The notes: generated from the letters alone by a model not told the origin. 64,000 nucleotides of DNA from Austropuccinia psidii (GCA_023105745.1 JALGQZ010000009.1:47583967-47647966), one strand, 5' to 3'. Shown: positions 23,601-34,661, numbered from the stretch's first letter. A program made the numbers and translations.

Positions 23601-26600
23601 CCTCAATAAGGACAATAAGTTAATTGGTTCTGAAAAGGAGAGGAGGATTCAAGAGTGGTTGTGTACTTATTGTGGTGGCAAGCACCCAATTGAAAAATGC
23701 TTCAAGAGACCTCAGAACAAGCCTGGGTCATCATCAAGAGGCTTCCCTAGCAAGCAGGGAAAAGCCTGAGTGGGAATCATGATGTGTTCAATGGTTCTCA
23801 CTTATTTCCTTCAAGAGCACAATTGTGCACTCTGAATACTAGTGTCAAGAAATCTTTAAAGTTTCTTATTTTCTCTTCTGTCTCTGATATTTTTTATAGT
23901 ATTCTCATTGATTCTGGTGCTACAAACTCTTTTATTGCAAAGAATTTTGTTCTAAACTACTCATTGACTATGTCAGAGCTCCCTGAAAAGATTCCTCTTT
24001 TCATTTTGGATTCTAATGAATCCCCTGCCTTGTTCATCACCCATTATACCAAGTGGGTAGTTGACTTGCCTTCTTTCCCAAGCTTTGAGTGGGACTTCTT
24101 TATCATAGATTCACCCAAGGGAGAAGACCTGATATTGGGCTATGATTTCCTTTACCATTTTAATCCCATTATTGATTGGAAAAATGGATTGATCACCTAT
24201 GATTCTAATCATAAGGATTCTAGTGGTATTATTCCTTCTACTAGTAATGACTTTGCCACTGCTGTCAAAAGTGTTGCTCTGGTTGGTGAACTTAAGACAC
24301 CTTCCCTTCCTTCTTCTGTCCATATCCCTTCCATTATTCCCTCTCAGTCATTACTTCCATTAAGAGATGAAGTCTTCAAAGAGATAAAGGATGTTGGAGA
24401 AGATGTAGCCATATCTTCACTTCATCTCTTTCAAGGGGATATGGACCTTCCTCCCTTGTCTTTTCATGCATCCCTGGAGGAGCAGTGGGATGAGGAGGAA
24501 GAGCCAGAAGAAATTGAAACTGTGTTGAAGGTTGTTCCTCCTGCTTATCACCATTATTTGGATGTATTCTCCAAGGTGAAAGCAGAGAAACTTCCTCCAC
24601 ACCGTGCCTGTGATCACCATATCGAATTGGAGGGTCTTCTACCTCCAATTGGTGTTATCTACTCATTATCAAATCAAGAGTCAGAAACACTGCGGGCCTA
24701 CATTTCAGAGAATGTAGAGAAAGGTTTCATTAGACCAAGCTCCTCTTCAACAGGAGCACCTGTCCTTTTTGTCAAGAAAAAGGATGGAGGTCTTTGTTTG
24801 TGTGTTGACTACCGCAAACTCAATGCTGTCACTAGGAAGAACAGATACCCTGTTCCTCCTATGAACCAGCTCCTTACCATATTCAACGGTTCCACTATCT
24901 TCTCCAAGATAGATTTGCGTGGTGCATATAACCTTCTGAGAATCAAAGAGGGGGATGAGCACTTAACTGCCTTTAGAACCAAATATGGCAGTTATGAGTA
25001 TTTGGTCATGCCATTTGGTTTGACCAATGCTCCTGCTTCTTTCCAAAATCTAGTAAATGATATCTTTGCAGATTTTTTGGATGTGTTTGTTGTGGTTTAT
25101 CTTGATGATATTATGGTCTTTTCCAGTTCTGAGGAGGAACATGTCAAACATGTGGCCTCTGTCCTCCAAAGACTGAGGGACAATAATCTGTTTGCCAAAG
25201 CCTCCAAGTGTGTATTCCATGCCTCAAGTGTGGAATACTTGGGCTATGTTGTTTCAAGTGATGGCCTCAAGATGGATTCTTCAAAAGTTCAGCAAATCCT
25301 CAATTGGCCTCAGCCCAAAAACATCAAGGCTCTTCAATCCTTTCTTGGCTTTGCCAATTTTTATCGTTGTTTTATTAAAAATTATTCCAAGAAAATCACT
25401 TCTCTCACTTCCCTTCTCAAAAAAGATTCTCCTTTCATCTTCAATGAGGAAGCTCTTAGTCAGTTTCAAGCACTCAAAGAAGCTTTCACCTCTGCTCCTA
25501 TCTTATCTCATTTCAATCCATCTCTACCTACTATTGTAGAGACTGATGCTTCTGATTATGCATTGGGCGTCGTACTGAGTCAGGTGAATGACTCTGGAAA
25601 GCATCCCATTGCATTTGATAGTCGCAAGCTCTTACCAGCTGAACTCAACTATGAAATTCATGACAAGGAACTCCTTGGCATAGTTTGGGCTCTCAAGCAC
25701 TGGAGGGCATTTCTTCTTTCTCTTTCAAATCCTTTTGAGGTCTTGACAGACCACTCTTCCTTGCAGTTTTTCATGTCTTCCAAAGTTCTTACTCGTCGTC
25801 AGGCCCGTTGGGCTGAATTTCTCTCAGAATTTCATTTCACTATCACTTACCGCCCAGGCAGGCTGGCCACTTTGCCAGATGCCTTGTCACGTCGGGACGA
25901 CGTGTACCCAGAGAGGGGGGTGGACTTCATCAGCAAGAATCCTCATAATTTTCATCAAATACTTAAGCAAGATGGAATTCAAGAGTCAAGATTCTTCTCA
26001 ATCAAAGTGGAAATTTTCTCAGATTTAGTGGACAAGATTCAAAAAGAAGTATGGCAAGACAAAGACTATAAAGAAATACTCAAGCAACTAGCAAGAGGTG
26101 AATCAGTTCCAGATTATTCTCTTGAACCTCAAGCCAAGTTATTATTATTCAAAGATAGAGTGGTAATTCCAAGCAATGAAGAACTTCAACTCAATATTCT
26201 TCAAAAGCGTCATGACTCACCATTGGCTGGCCATCCTGGCCAGGAGATGACCCTCAAGCTCATCAAGAGGGATTTGTATTGGGCTGGCATGAATCAATTC
26301 ATCAAGGACTATGTGTCCTCATGTCAGCAATGTTCAAGAAACAAGAACATTCATCACAAGAAGTTTGGATTACTCAAGCCTCTTTCAATTCTGTCTGGTC
26401 CTTGGAATTCATTATCAATGGACTTCATCACTCAATTGCCACTGTCAAAAAACTTTGATTCAATTTTAGTAGTTTTGGACAGATTCTCAAAAATGGCGAT
26501 CTTCATTCCAACTTATGGCACAATCACTGCTCTGGATTTAGCTCAAATCTTCATTAGTCATGTATTTTCCAAGCATGGACTTCCAGTCAGTATTGTCAGT

Positions 26601-29600
26601 GATAGAGGATCCTTATTTGTTTCATCATTTTGGACTCAATTGTGTCAGAAGCACAAGATATCAAGAGATCTTTCAACTGCTTTTTACCCTGAAACAGATG
26701 GACAGACAGAGAGGGTAAATCAGATACTAGAACAGTACCTTCGGATGTATGTCAGCTATCATCAAGATGACTGGTACACCTGGCTCCCTCTGGCTGAATT
26801 TGCCTATAATAATGCAGAACACTCATCAACCAAGCAATCACCTTTCTTCACCATTTATGGAAGAAATCCCAGCTTTGACTCAATCCATATTTCTCAAGAC
26901 TCACCTGCTGGAAAGTTATCAACAAAACTCCAATCAGTACAGCAAGTTGTCAAAGAAGAATTAGAGTCAGCAATAAGGAGATTCAAGAAGTATGCAGATA
27001 GAAATAGGGCAATTCCACCTGATTTCCAACCTGGGGACAAAGTATGGCTGGCTTCCAAGAACATCAAGACAACAAGACCCACCAAGAAATTATCAGAAAG
27101 ATGGTTAGGACCCTTTGAAGTTCTGAAGAAGATTGGCAGCCATGCATATCACCTCAAGTTGCCTCAGCAATGGAAGACAGTTCACCCTGTATTCCATGTG
27201 TCCTTATTAGAACCAGTCAAGCATTCAACTATCCCAAATCGTCACCAATTGCCGCCACCACCAGTTTTAGTGGAGGAGCAAGAAGAATGGGAAGTGGCTC
27301 AGGTTCTGGACTCAAAACTCAAAAGAGGTAAATTATGGTATCTTGTAGAGTGGAAAGGATTCAGTGAAGACCCAGAAAGAACCACTTGGGAACCATCTTC
27401 CAACCTTACCAACTCACCAGACCTTGTCAAGGATTTCCATTCATTGTATCCAGACAAGCCTGGTCCAAATACCTCAAGAGTTTGATTTTATGGTGCTTGG
27501 TGGGGAGAAGAAGTTATGAAAGTAAGTTCCTCTCCTGGCATGCACCTTTAAGGGGGTATTCTACCCATATGTTGTTGTAAGCATCACCTTGGCCACTTTG
27601 TGAGCACTTGTCATTTCTTTGGACAGGTTCAGGAAGCATACAACATCAATACCCTCCATTTGGACCTTATCAAGATATGGCCCAATGTTTTCTTGTTTAT
27701 TTTTTATTTTTTATTTCTTTCTCTATTTATCATTTCATTTTATGCCAATCATCATAATTCAAGACATTCATAACTTCAAGTCAATTACGGCAATTCAAAT
27801 CCAGAAGTCATTTATGGCAATTCTTTCCAATTTTATGGTGCTTGGTGGGGAGTGGAAGTTATGAAAGTAAGTTCCATCTCCTGGTATGCATCCCTGAGGG
27901 TTCTACTTCTTGTAAAACATCACCTTGGCCACTCTGTGAGCATCAAAATGCTTGGTTTTCATTTTTCAGACACTTATTGGCCAAAATCAAGCAACTCACC
28001 ACAAGAAGGACCAACCATCAGGATTTTTTCTTTACTCTCATTTTCTCTTATTCTTTTATCTTTCTTTCTTTCTTTACTTGTATCATTTTCTTTCTTTTAT
28101 TTCTTTAAAGCAGCAGAATCCCCTCCCCAAATCACGTATTGGGAGGTGCTTTTATTATTTTAATCAGTTTTTCTTATCTCATTTATTAGTTATTATAGGA
28201 GCATGAATAGGAGTCAAACCAACCGTAAACAGGAACAAGACACTGGTTTTCACTCGACCCAAAGCGTCAAGTCCACGTCAAGTTAAAAGTTTGACCTCAA
28301 GGGAATTGGGCCACAAGTCAATCATGGCCCCCCTCAAAACCTCTCAAAGTCAAGGTCCAAGGCCCCTTTGGGGGCTGGAGTCAGCATGGGGGGCCTCCCC
28401 TGCAAGTTTGGGGGAGGCCAAGTTTTGGTGGTCCTGGACCCCACCAATGGGTCCAGGCCATAAAAGTGAATTTATTGTTTTTGGGCCATTTTAGGTCCCA
28501 TGACCCCCTTGGGTCACCAGCAAATTTGGGCCCAAGGGGTCCATTAACCCCCACGGACCGCGGACCGCAGACCATGGCCCACGGACCGCGGCGTACAGAC
28601 CGCAGCCCACGGCCCGCGGACCCTAAGACCTCAAATACTTCAAAAGGCCAAAAAGGGCCAGAAAGTTGCAAAATCCAAAGAAAAGGCCAAAATTGGCCAT
28701 GAACCAAAATCACCTCAAAAACACCCAGGACCCAAGAAAAGGCCAGAATTGGCCATGAACCACATTTCACCCCAAAGACACCAAGGATCCAAAAGAGGCC
28801 CAAAATGGCCATAAATTCAAGGATCCTCAAGATCCTCCATAGAGAAGGCACCAGCCCAAAATCACTATAAGGGCTGGTTGAGGCATTTTGAAGGCCATTG
28901 GGGACAAGACCCCTGAATTCTTGTCACCATCATTTTCCTTGATTGGGCTGGCCAGATGAGTACACTTCATATACTCATCTGGCACCATTTTTTGAGCACA
29001 AGAGCTCAGTGGCCATCATTTTGGGATACAACCCAAGGCCACGCCCCAAGGACGTCAGTTATTGAAATCAGAAGAACAGTTTGAAGTGGGGTATTTACTC
29101 AAAGTTAAAGAAGGGGGGAATGAATTTAATTGACAAGAGAAGAGATGGAGAAGGATTTCGAGATTATGGTCAAAAGAAAACTTTTCAAAGAATTGTGTGG
29201 GGTAGTGAAATGCCACTCAACAGTGGCAGGGTATTATGGTGTTCAGGAGCCCACCAGTTTCAAGAGGGGGATACTGTAACAACCACTCATCAGGGGTAAG
29301 GGTATTCATTCATACACCCACTCAAACACCCCAAATCAGCAGATCCAGCATTTGTATCAGCATTCAATGTCAGCAACCTTCATTCTGAACATGAATACAG
29401 CTTGGTGCCTCAATACAGCCTGTCAATACCTGTACAGGCTGGATTCACCCAATACAGTTTCAATACACCAATAAGGAACTGTATGATCACTCAAATACAC
29501 CACACCTCTTGTACAGGTTCTGTACAGCCGTACAGGACCTGTATTGGCCAGACTCAATTCAATCATCAAATATTCTCATGAAAATTCTTCCTCTGGATCA

Positions 29601-30494
29601 GGGCTGGTGATTCTCACATATACCAGCCCCTCTTTCTCCCCCCTGGGGACTTTTCCCCAGTTAATTAATTTAGTTTATTTATTATTTTATGAATATTCTT
29701 ATCCTTATTTTGGGTATTATATTTATTTAATATTAAGTTAGTCTTTGCTTTTTTCTCTCTTCGCCTGTACAGTATGAGTTGGGTGGCCATATCCTTATTA
29801 ACCCTTCTCTTTCCATTCTGACAGGTTGAAACAGTGGACTTGGACTTGTTTGTGGTTGGCTCTTCTATTCTTTATTCTTATTCTTTTTTGTTGCTGCTTC
29901 TTATATTCATTCTTTTAGTAATTCATCTTTAACACTCTTAAGTGTATCCTTTCTTACCATATCCTTGAGCCCTCCATAAGTGAGTCCCAGTTTACTGAGT
30001 GCCAGGCCCTCTTCACTTCGAAGAGCCCCTGTGAAACCTCCCTCTTTTTGGCATGGTAGTCCTTGATTTTTTTGATTTGAGGTTTGGATGACAGTGGATT
30101 CCATCCATTGGAGTATTTCACTATCTCCTCCTCTTTGAGGAACTTTTTCAGGATGTGCCAGGAGTTCATCACTCCTTGGTGTATTTGAGGCAACATTTCC
30201 CAATCTTTGTCCTTGTACACTGTGCAATACTGCTTGTACTGGCTCATGTAGATGTCTATTTGAGCCCTCTGAATGTGATTTGTACCTGTTTGAGTTACTC
30301 ATACTTAGTTCTAATTCAGGCTCAGATATCATGGGCATTTGTGGGACTTGCCTTTGGGATAAGGCACTTCCTTGTGTGGATTCTGTTCCACTGGGGATAT
30401 TGCCCTTTCTTTTCCCTTTTGAGGGATCAGTTCTACCTCTGAGTCCAGCTCCATCTGATTGGATGGAGTATTGGGAACCTCTTCTGGTAGTCAT
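20694..30494 (-). CDS. Element A ORF1 (gag N-terminal region), split by element D
   Basis: Two pieces, 30037-30494 and 20694-20853, join in frame once one copy of the duplicated GGAGG (minus strand) is dropped; 205 codons. The start is the ATG at 30494 (MTTRRGSQYSIQSDGAG). The product is Ser/Gln/Arg-rich and low in hydrophobics, with no recognisable domain. It ends at TGA 20694-20696 but the same frame continues into gag. The frame one base over (DAMDNVFNMARTLIEFKDK) also looks protein-like at the 3' end, so a small indel may have displaced the frame. Upstream in-frame sequence (to 30779) includes a possible 70-nt intron from GTGAGC to TACCAG. Confidence 0.6.
20859..20975 (+). repeat. Left terminal repeat of TRIM
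   Basis: 117 bp, TG...CA bounded. Its outer edge abuts the CCTCC that is also found at the far right end of element D. Confidence 0.85.
21206..21322 (+). repeat. Right terminal repeat of TRIM
   Basis: Near-identical to 20859-20975. It joins directly to GTGGACTTTTCCCC, the interior of the D LTR (GGGGACTTTTCCCC in the 3' copy). Confidence 0.85.
21323..21714 (+). repeat. Element D 5' LTR, truncated at its left
   Basis: This corresponds to the last ~390 bp of the 3' LTR (29642-30036). The first ~366 bp, which in the 3' copy contain the TATA-like CATATA, are missing and their place is taken by the TRIM. AGTTAATTAATTTA (21337-21350) marks the predicted transcript start. It ends CCCCTGTGACA. Confidence 0.85.
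21715..21729 (+). other. Self-priming primer-binding site of D
   Basis: TTAAATTAATTAACT lies immediately after the LTR. Bases 21716-21729 are the exact complement of AGTTAATTAATTTA at 21337-21350 in the LTR. This matches the Tf1/sushi mechanism, in which the 5' end of the transcript folds back to prime minus-strand synthesis. No tRNA-type TGG site is present. Confidence 0.7.
21730..22425 (+). other. Long leader of D with GATTGATT repeats
   Basis: Non-coding, about 700 bp. From about 21960 to 22380 it is made of imperfect TTGATTGATT and CTCAAGATT units. It leads to the gag ATG at 22426. The leader of G (1-362) is also low-complexity. Confidence 0.65.
22426..23769 (+). pseudogene. gag: Element D gag with one in-frame TAA
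   Basis: The ATG at 22426 opens a 448-codon frame with a single TAA at 23065-23067 in the capsid region. The frame is otherwise open to TGA 23767-23769. Features: basic, Arg-rich N-terminus; acidic stretch (about residues 85-105); a capsid-like region (WIEPYLSNISNEDPSYLLNN) typical of chromovirus Gag; Lys-rich tail; and a C-terminal zinc knuckle, CTYCGGKHPIEKC (CX2CX4HX4C). The following pol is in the -1 frame. The TAA is most simply a fresh nonsense mutation in a young copy. Confidence 0.85.
23757..23763 (+). promoter_or_regulatory. Candidate -1 frameshift heptamer between gag and pol
   Basis: G GGA AAA GCC TGA: an X XXY YYZ slippery heptamer in the correct gag phase, 3 nt before the gag stop. 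The -1 frame is open from here straight into pol (SLSGNHDVF...). No downstream pseudoknot was modelled. Confidence 0.6.
23764..27485 (+). CDS. pol: Element D pol: protease, RT, RNase H, integrase, chromodomain
   Basis: Uninterrupted frame of about 1240 aa, entered by -1 shift from gag; there is no convincing ATG near its start. Protease: LIDSGATNSFIA. Reverse transcriptase: CVDYRKLNAVTRKNRYPVPP and VVYLDDIMVFS (about 25090-25120). RNase H: ETDASDYALGVVLSQ, DKELLGIVWALKHW and TDHSSLQFF. Integrase: HDSPLAGHPGQ and SCQQCSRNK zinc residues, then the D, D, E triad in MDFITQLP, VSDRGSLF and DGQTERVNQ (about 26420-26720). C-terminal chromodomain (about 27290-27440): EWEVAQVLDSKLKRGKLWYL, then VEWKGFSEDPERTTWEP, with all cage aromatics. 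It looks fully functional and is the best pol in the window. Confidence 0.95.
27484..27905 (+). repeat. Duplicated post-pol block with splice-donor-like core (D)
   Basis: A ~75-bp block starting TTATGGTGCTTGGTGGGGAG and containing ATGAAAGTAAGTTCC occurs at about 27484-27558 and again at 27830-27905. The same pair exists in E (56023-56097 and 56388-56462), and in F and C1. Each copy holds AAAGTAAGT, a consensus 5' splice-site core. Confidence 0.7.
28197..28320 (+). other. Scar of the antisense gene in D
   Basis: In E and F this position holds an antisense Zn(II)2Cys6 gene of about 1.27 kb. D keeps only the sequence around its 3' end (plus-strand CTCGACCCAAAGCGTCAA, 28253-28270) joined to the sequence around its 5' end (GTCCACGTCAAG, then TTTGACCTCAAG). 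The junction lies at a TCAA that occurs at both breakpoints in E. Confidence 0.7.
28549..28623. repeat. GC-rich palindromic array in D
   Basis: Imperfect tandem units of CCCACGGACCGCGG type with CCGCGG palindromes, in an otherwise AT-rich element. Matching arrays are at 58337-58424 (E) and a short remnant at 59955-59976 (F). In E and F the array sits upstream of the antisense gene's start. Confidence 0.75.
29262..29274 (+). other. Polypurine tract of D
   Basis: AAGAGGGGGATAC lies directly before the 3' LTR start TGTAACAACC. It is identical in E (to 59018) and in F (minus, from 52712). Confidence 0.75.
29275..30036 (+). repeat. 3' LTR of element D
   Basis: 762 bp, starting TGTAACAACCACTC. 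It carries tandem CAATACAGCCTGTCAATACC-like pieces (about 29410-29540), the TATA-like CATATA (29617-29622) and AGTTAATTAATTTA (29659-29672) about 40 nt downstream. It ends CCCCTGTGAAA next to CCTCC. Confidence 0.9.
29617..29622 (+). promoter_or_regulatory. TATA-like element of chromovirus LTR
   Basis: TCACATATAC lies about 40 nt before the predicted transcript start and is kept in the LTRs of G (minus, near 783-793) and E (near 59355-59365). It is absent from the 5' LTR of D because of the TRIM replacement. Confidence 0.45.
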
Positions 30495-31182
30495 AATTAA
30501 AAAATAAGAGTATTTTAGAATAAAATTCTTTTTATGGCAATTATAAAAGAGGTGCTCACCTTCAGAGTCTTGAATGGTGGGTCCTGGAAAGTCTAATTTC
30601 TTAGCTTTCTTTCTTTTGGTGATAACTGGTGTTGGAGAACTTTGACAAGTTTCTTCCACCAACCTCTCAATAGTAGCTTGGTTGTCTTCTGTTGGGTTAT
30701 CTTCAAACACTAAAAAATAAATAAATATAAGTCTTTTTATAAGAAGTGTTATTTTTGGCAAGATATGGCAATTTTCCACATAGAAATTGCTTTTATATCT
30801 TTGAAAAATTGAAATAAATAAAGAAATGAATAAAAATGAATAAAAATAACTTTTTTTATTGGTTTTTAATATTTTTTAATATTTTTTATTTTTAAAGAAT
30901 AAAATAAAAAATGAATATGATTCTTATAAAATTAAATTATAATAAAATTATTTTTAATTTATAAAATATCTCTTTTAATCACTAGAGTCACTCAAAGAAA
31001 GTTCTTGCAAGTCTAAGGATGTGAAAAACCACGTGTAAGACAGTACAATTGCTTTCCAAATGCCTCAATAGTTTTTAAAATCAATAAAATATAAAATTAT
31101 TATATAATTTTATGATTATAAATATAATTTATTATTGGATAAACCCAATTAGAATCTTTTTAAAGGTCTTTTAAGTAAATAT
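30495..31182 (-). other. 5' leader of element A
   Basis: AT-rich leader between the primer site and ORF1. It contains an ORF extension (30495-30779, with VFEDNPTEDNQATIERLVEE) that may be a separate exon, given an AG before it (TTTTTAGTGTTTGAAG) and GTGAGC after it. The rest shows no coding signal. Confidence 0.45.
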
Positions 31183-31200
31183 CACGGCCAGGCCCCCAAA
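31183..31200 (-). other. Primer-binding site of element A
   Basis: Minus-strand TTTGGGGGCCTGGCCGTG directly follows the 5' LTR end CCTTACA. Element B has TTTTGGGGGCCTTGTTGTG in the same place (39858-39876). The TGGGGGCC core looks tRNA-type (the MLV/tRNA-Pro site also begins TGGGGGC), but the tRNA is not identified. Confidence 0.55.
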
Positions 31201-33227
31201 TGTAAGGTTTGACTATGAAACAATAAGTAAAAATTACTAATTTATTACTTATTGTACTCTGAATGTCCTTATGAATTGAATAAATAAGATTAAAAATATA
31301 ATAATAATGAATAATTATTATTATTATGGCGTAAAATAATTATATTATTAAATAAATATAATAATATAATTTATATTATGAAAATATAATATAATAAATA
31401 AATATATTAATGTAAAATAATTAATATATTTAAAAAGCTCTTTATTATTGTTACCAACAAATAATAAAGGCGTAAAAAATTGCTTTTTATTAATAAAAAA
31501 CAATTAATAACTATAATATTACTAATATTAAAGTTATGAATTAATATAAATACTATTTATATTAATTAAAGAATTATTAAGAGAGTAATAATAGAGAAAT
31601 TATTATAATAAGAGAAAATAACCTACTTTTAACACTTAATATAATAATTTTGAAATATTTTACACCAAAAAATATAAATACAACTTTTTCAAATTGTATT
31701 TACAATAAAAATAAAGAAAATTACAAATTATTCTGGATTTTTACGTGGAAATGAGTTATTAGAGAGATTTTTAACAAAAACAATTAAATAAATGATTTAA
31801 TCACGTCAAAATAGATGATTATAGCAAGGTGGTCTTTGGTCTTTAATAATATAATACCTTTATATATAAAGAATAAAGAAATTACCTTTGATTTAATTGA
31901 TTTAATGTTTTTGATGCGTCTGAGGGGAAAATAGAGTAAAAAGAGCTCTATTTATAGTAAATACCTCCCTCCTAGAGTCCAACAGGCTTCTAGTAGACGT
32001 GTACTGATCATATCCACTGGAATTGATCAATATTTTAAGGTTTGAGGGTGATTACATCATGATCAAACCATATTACATCATTATTACACCATTATTTAGA
32101 GTTATCACTATAACTCTAAGTTTGATGACATCAGAGGCTTGGCAGAACCCCAAATTTCGTGGATTTTATTAGTTTTAATCATAAACTAATAGTATTCACC
32201 AATTTTATCACTCTTATGACTGTTAAACTTAATTTAAGGTTACAATAGGTGATCATAACTGCTCAATTTAAGCTCAAACTTTGATCTTGAATAACTTTTA
32301 AGATTTACACGCTACAGCAATTCAGAGAGTGAATTCTGATAGCCTGGCATAACCGTATTATGCTGCCAAGAGCCTTTCATTACATCATCAAAACTCTAAT
32401 TTTGATGATTTTTCTTGTAACTCATCTTTTCTGTCGAAATTCAATATTTTAAACTTCAAACCTTGATTTCAGGGGGTTATACCCTGAATTTAATAATAAA
32501 AATTACATAATTCTTCATGAATGAGCTAGTAGAATCCAACTGTATACTTTTTTTTAAGTTTGGACTACTTTCACAACAAAGTGGTCAACAGCTCTGTTGA
32601 TTTTTATCAATATTTCATCATAGGTTTTAACCTTGTTTATAATTTGTAAGAAAAAGTTCATATTTGTGTTTTTACAGTAATTACGTGGTAACTTTATTTT
32701 TGGTTCATCATTCTATCATGTATAGTTTAGGAGATATTAGCTATGATCCTTGAATATATGCGTTGACCAAAAAAGTGCATATATTCAGGTTAATTCCTTA
32801 AGTATTGACTTTGGAAATTAGCTTATTAATTGTTTTATGTGGGTATTTTCGTGGGGAACCCACTGGTACAATATATTTCACATGTTGTTTCATTAGTTCC
32901 TGAGATAAATAAGGTTTTCTGGTTTCTATAAGGTATTATACCTTATAATTCGTTAAATATTGACTTTACAGATATACCATAAAAATGGTATATGTGTATT
33001 TTTCCATGAGGAATCCAATGGTATAATTTATTTTACATGTTGATTCATTGGTTTTTAAGTTAAACCAATTTTTGTACCAATTTATGGTATTTTTTGTATA
33101 TTTAAGTAATTATTTTTAATGTATAATTATTCTAAGTAATTTTAATATAATTATATTAAAGGTATAATTATTCTTAGTCTTTTTTTGTGAACTTATTGGG
33201 TATGTGTTCATATCTCAAAGGCTCACA
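31201..33227 (-). repeat. 5' LTR of element A
   Basis: 2027 bp, near-identical to 11541-13567. Minus-strand TATA box TATAAATAG at 31948-31956. Its outer edge (33227) joins a chromodomain fragment of C2 with no duplication shared with 11536-11540. Confidence 0.92.
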
Positions 33228-33543
33228 CTATCCAACCAAGCACCATAAAAGATAAATCTCTTGAAGGATTTGGTCCTGGATTTTCAGGGTACAAATACTG
33301 AAAATCCTTGACAAGTTCAGGGAAATTCTTCAGGTTTTCAGATGGTTCCCAAGTGGATCTTTGTGAGTCTTTACTGAAACATTTCAATTCCACCCAATAC
33401 CATAATCTTCCTCTCTTGATCTTAGAATCAGGTATTTGAGAGACTTTCTATTCCTCTTCTTCTTCAATAATTATTGGAGGTGGAGGATCTTGATGCCAAT
33501 TTGGGATTGTTGATTTATTGACTGGTTCTGAGAGGGAGATATG
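33228..33543 (-). pseudogene. C2 pol C-terminus, chromodomain
   Basis: The minus strand reads SLSEPVNKSTIPNWHQDPPP, then an acidic run, an in-frame TAG, and GRLWYWVELKCFSKDSQRST, a chromodomain like that of D. It is joined through the ATATG duplication to the pol part at 37545. The last bases before 33228 have diverged from the C1 copy at 11390-11540, with several substitutions over ~125 bp. Confidence 0.75.
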
Positions 33544-34661
33544 TGTGAGCCTTAGAGGTATTTTCATATACCCAAAAGACTAAAAATAACAAAATAAGAT
33601 ACCAATATAAATAAAATGAATTTATTTATATTATCAAAATAAACATTAAAATATAAATACCAATTTATATACAAAAATAAAAGCTTAATTATAATTTAAA
33701 ATAAAAATTACATTAGCTTTTAAAATTATGAAAATACATTTTTACTTGAAAAAATTAAGTAAAAATGAATTTTTAATAAAATTAATGAAGTTGAAATATT
33801 TTTGGTAAAAAGTTACATAAAATATATTATAACTTTTTATCCAATGATTAAACATAAGAAAATTATTTCACCATTGGATTCCTCATAAAAAATAAGGTGG
33901 GGTCACCTCTAGGTAAAATTTCTGTAACTCAACTCTAAATAAGCTTAAATTACGTCTTTAGTATTCTCTGTACAAAAGTTAAAAAGCCTCAAAACTTTAA
34001 TTTAATTCACACCAAATGTGGTTTTAACCATCAATCTTTGAGTTAAAATTGAGGTGTTTTGTGTAGTCTAGAAGTTATGTGTAATGGAAGTATTTCCAAT
34101 TGAAATGTCAAAATGTGCACATGTATTACATAAGTGAACTGTAATTTACATATGACATATCAATTATTACATTTGTGTACTGTAAAAACTCAATTGAATT
34201 GCATGTGTAAATTACAAGTGTATTACATGATGAGGAATTAAAGAAAAAATAAATTGGAAAGATTAATTTTGGGGGGGGAAGGAACTCTAGCTCTAAGGAG
34301 GAGCCAGACCCCCAAGATCCTTGCTAACAGGCATGGGATGTCAAAATTCATTGAAACACTCATCACTTTTGGCCTGGAATTGAGTCACAGGGTCTCTGTC
34401 TCAATTGATGATGAGGTTTTGATACCAACCAGGGCAGTTTTAACTGTGGCCAAGAGGGTAAAACTAGCCTTCAGTTAAAAAAATCTTAGTAAAAACAGTT
34501 TTAACTGGTTTCTACGTCTCTTACACACATTCTGACGTGTTTTGAAAGCTCTATATCAGGTACCACTATAGTAATGGCTGATTTAAGGGTCTAAAATGGC
34601 TAAAAACAGCCCTTTTTTGGTTTAAACCAGGGTTCAATGATGCCATAATTGGCTGTTCTGT

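Larger units (their letters stand above)
20859..30036 (+). mobile_element. Chromovirus D (with TRIM at its left end) inserted in element A
   Basis: 9178 bp on the plus strand, bounded by the direct repeat CCTCC (20854-20858 and 30037-30041); element A ORF1 reads through once one copy is removed. Content: TRIM 20859-21322, 5' LTR remnant to 21714, leader, gag, -1 frameshift site, pol, tail with the scar of an antisense gene, polypurine tract and 3' LTR 29275-30036 (its last bases TGAAA instead of TGACA). The two LTRs differ at only a few positions in their ~390-bp overlap, so D is young. Confidence 0.9.
11541..33227 (-). mobile_element. Ty3/gypsy element A (long LTRs, nested insertions)
   Basis: Two 2027-bp LTRs (11541-13567 and 31201-33227) flank a minus-strand gag-pol body. 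The LTRs are nearly identical, differing at scattered bases and without large indels, so insertion is fairly recent. Removing solo LTR 14017-15857 and element D (20859-30036) leaves about 10.7 kb. The order on the minus strand is 5' LTR, primer site, gag, pol, purine tract, 3' LTR. The coding frame carries a few nonsense codons, so it is probably dead as it stands. The 5 bp next to the two LTRs do not match, although the neighbouring sequence is related. Confidence 0.9.

Noticed and set aside
28381..28851. 156-codon minus-strand ORF over the GC-rich array of D
   Set aside because: Low-complexity translation (repeated RSVRRGPWAM-like units) of tandem repeats; not conserved as a frame in E, where the array gives different frames.
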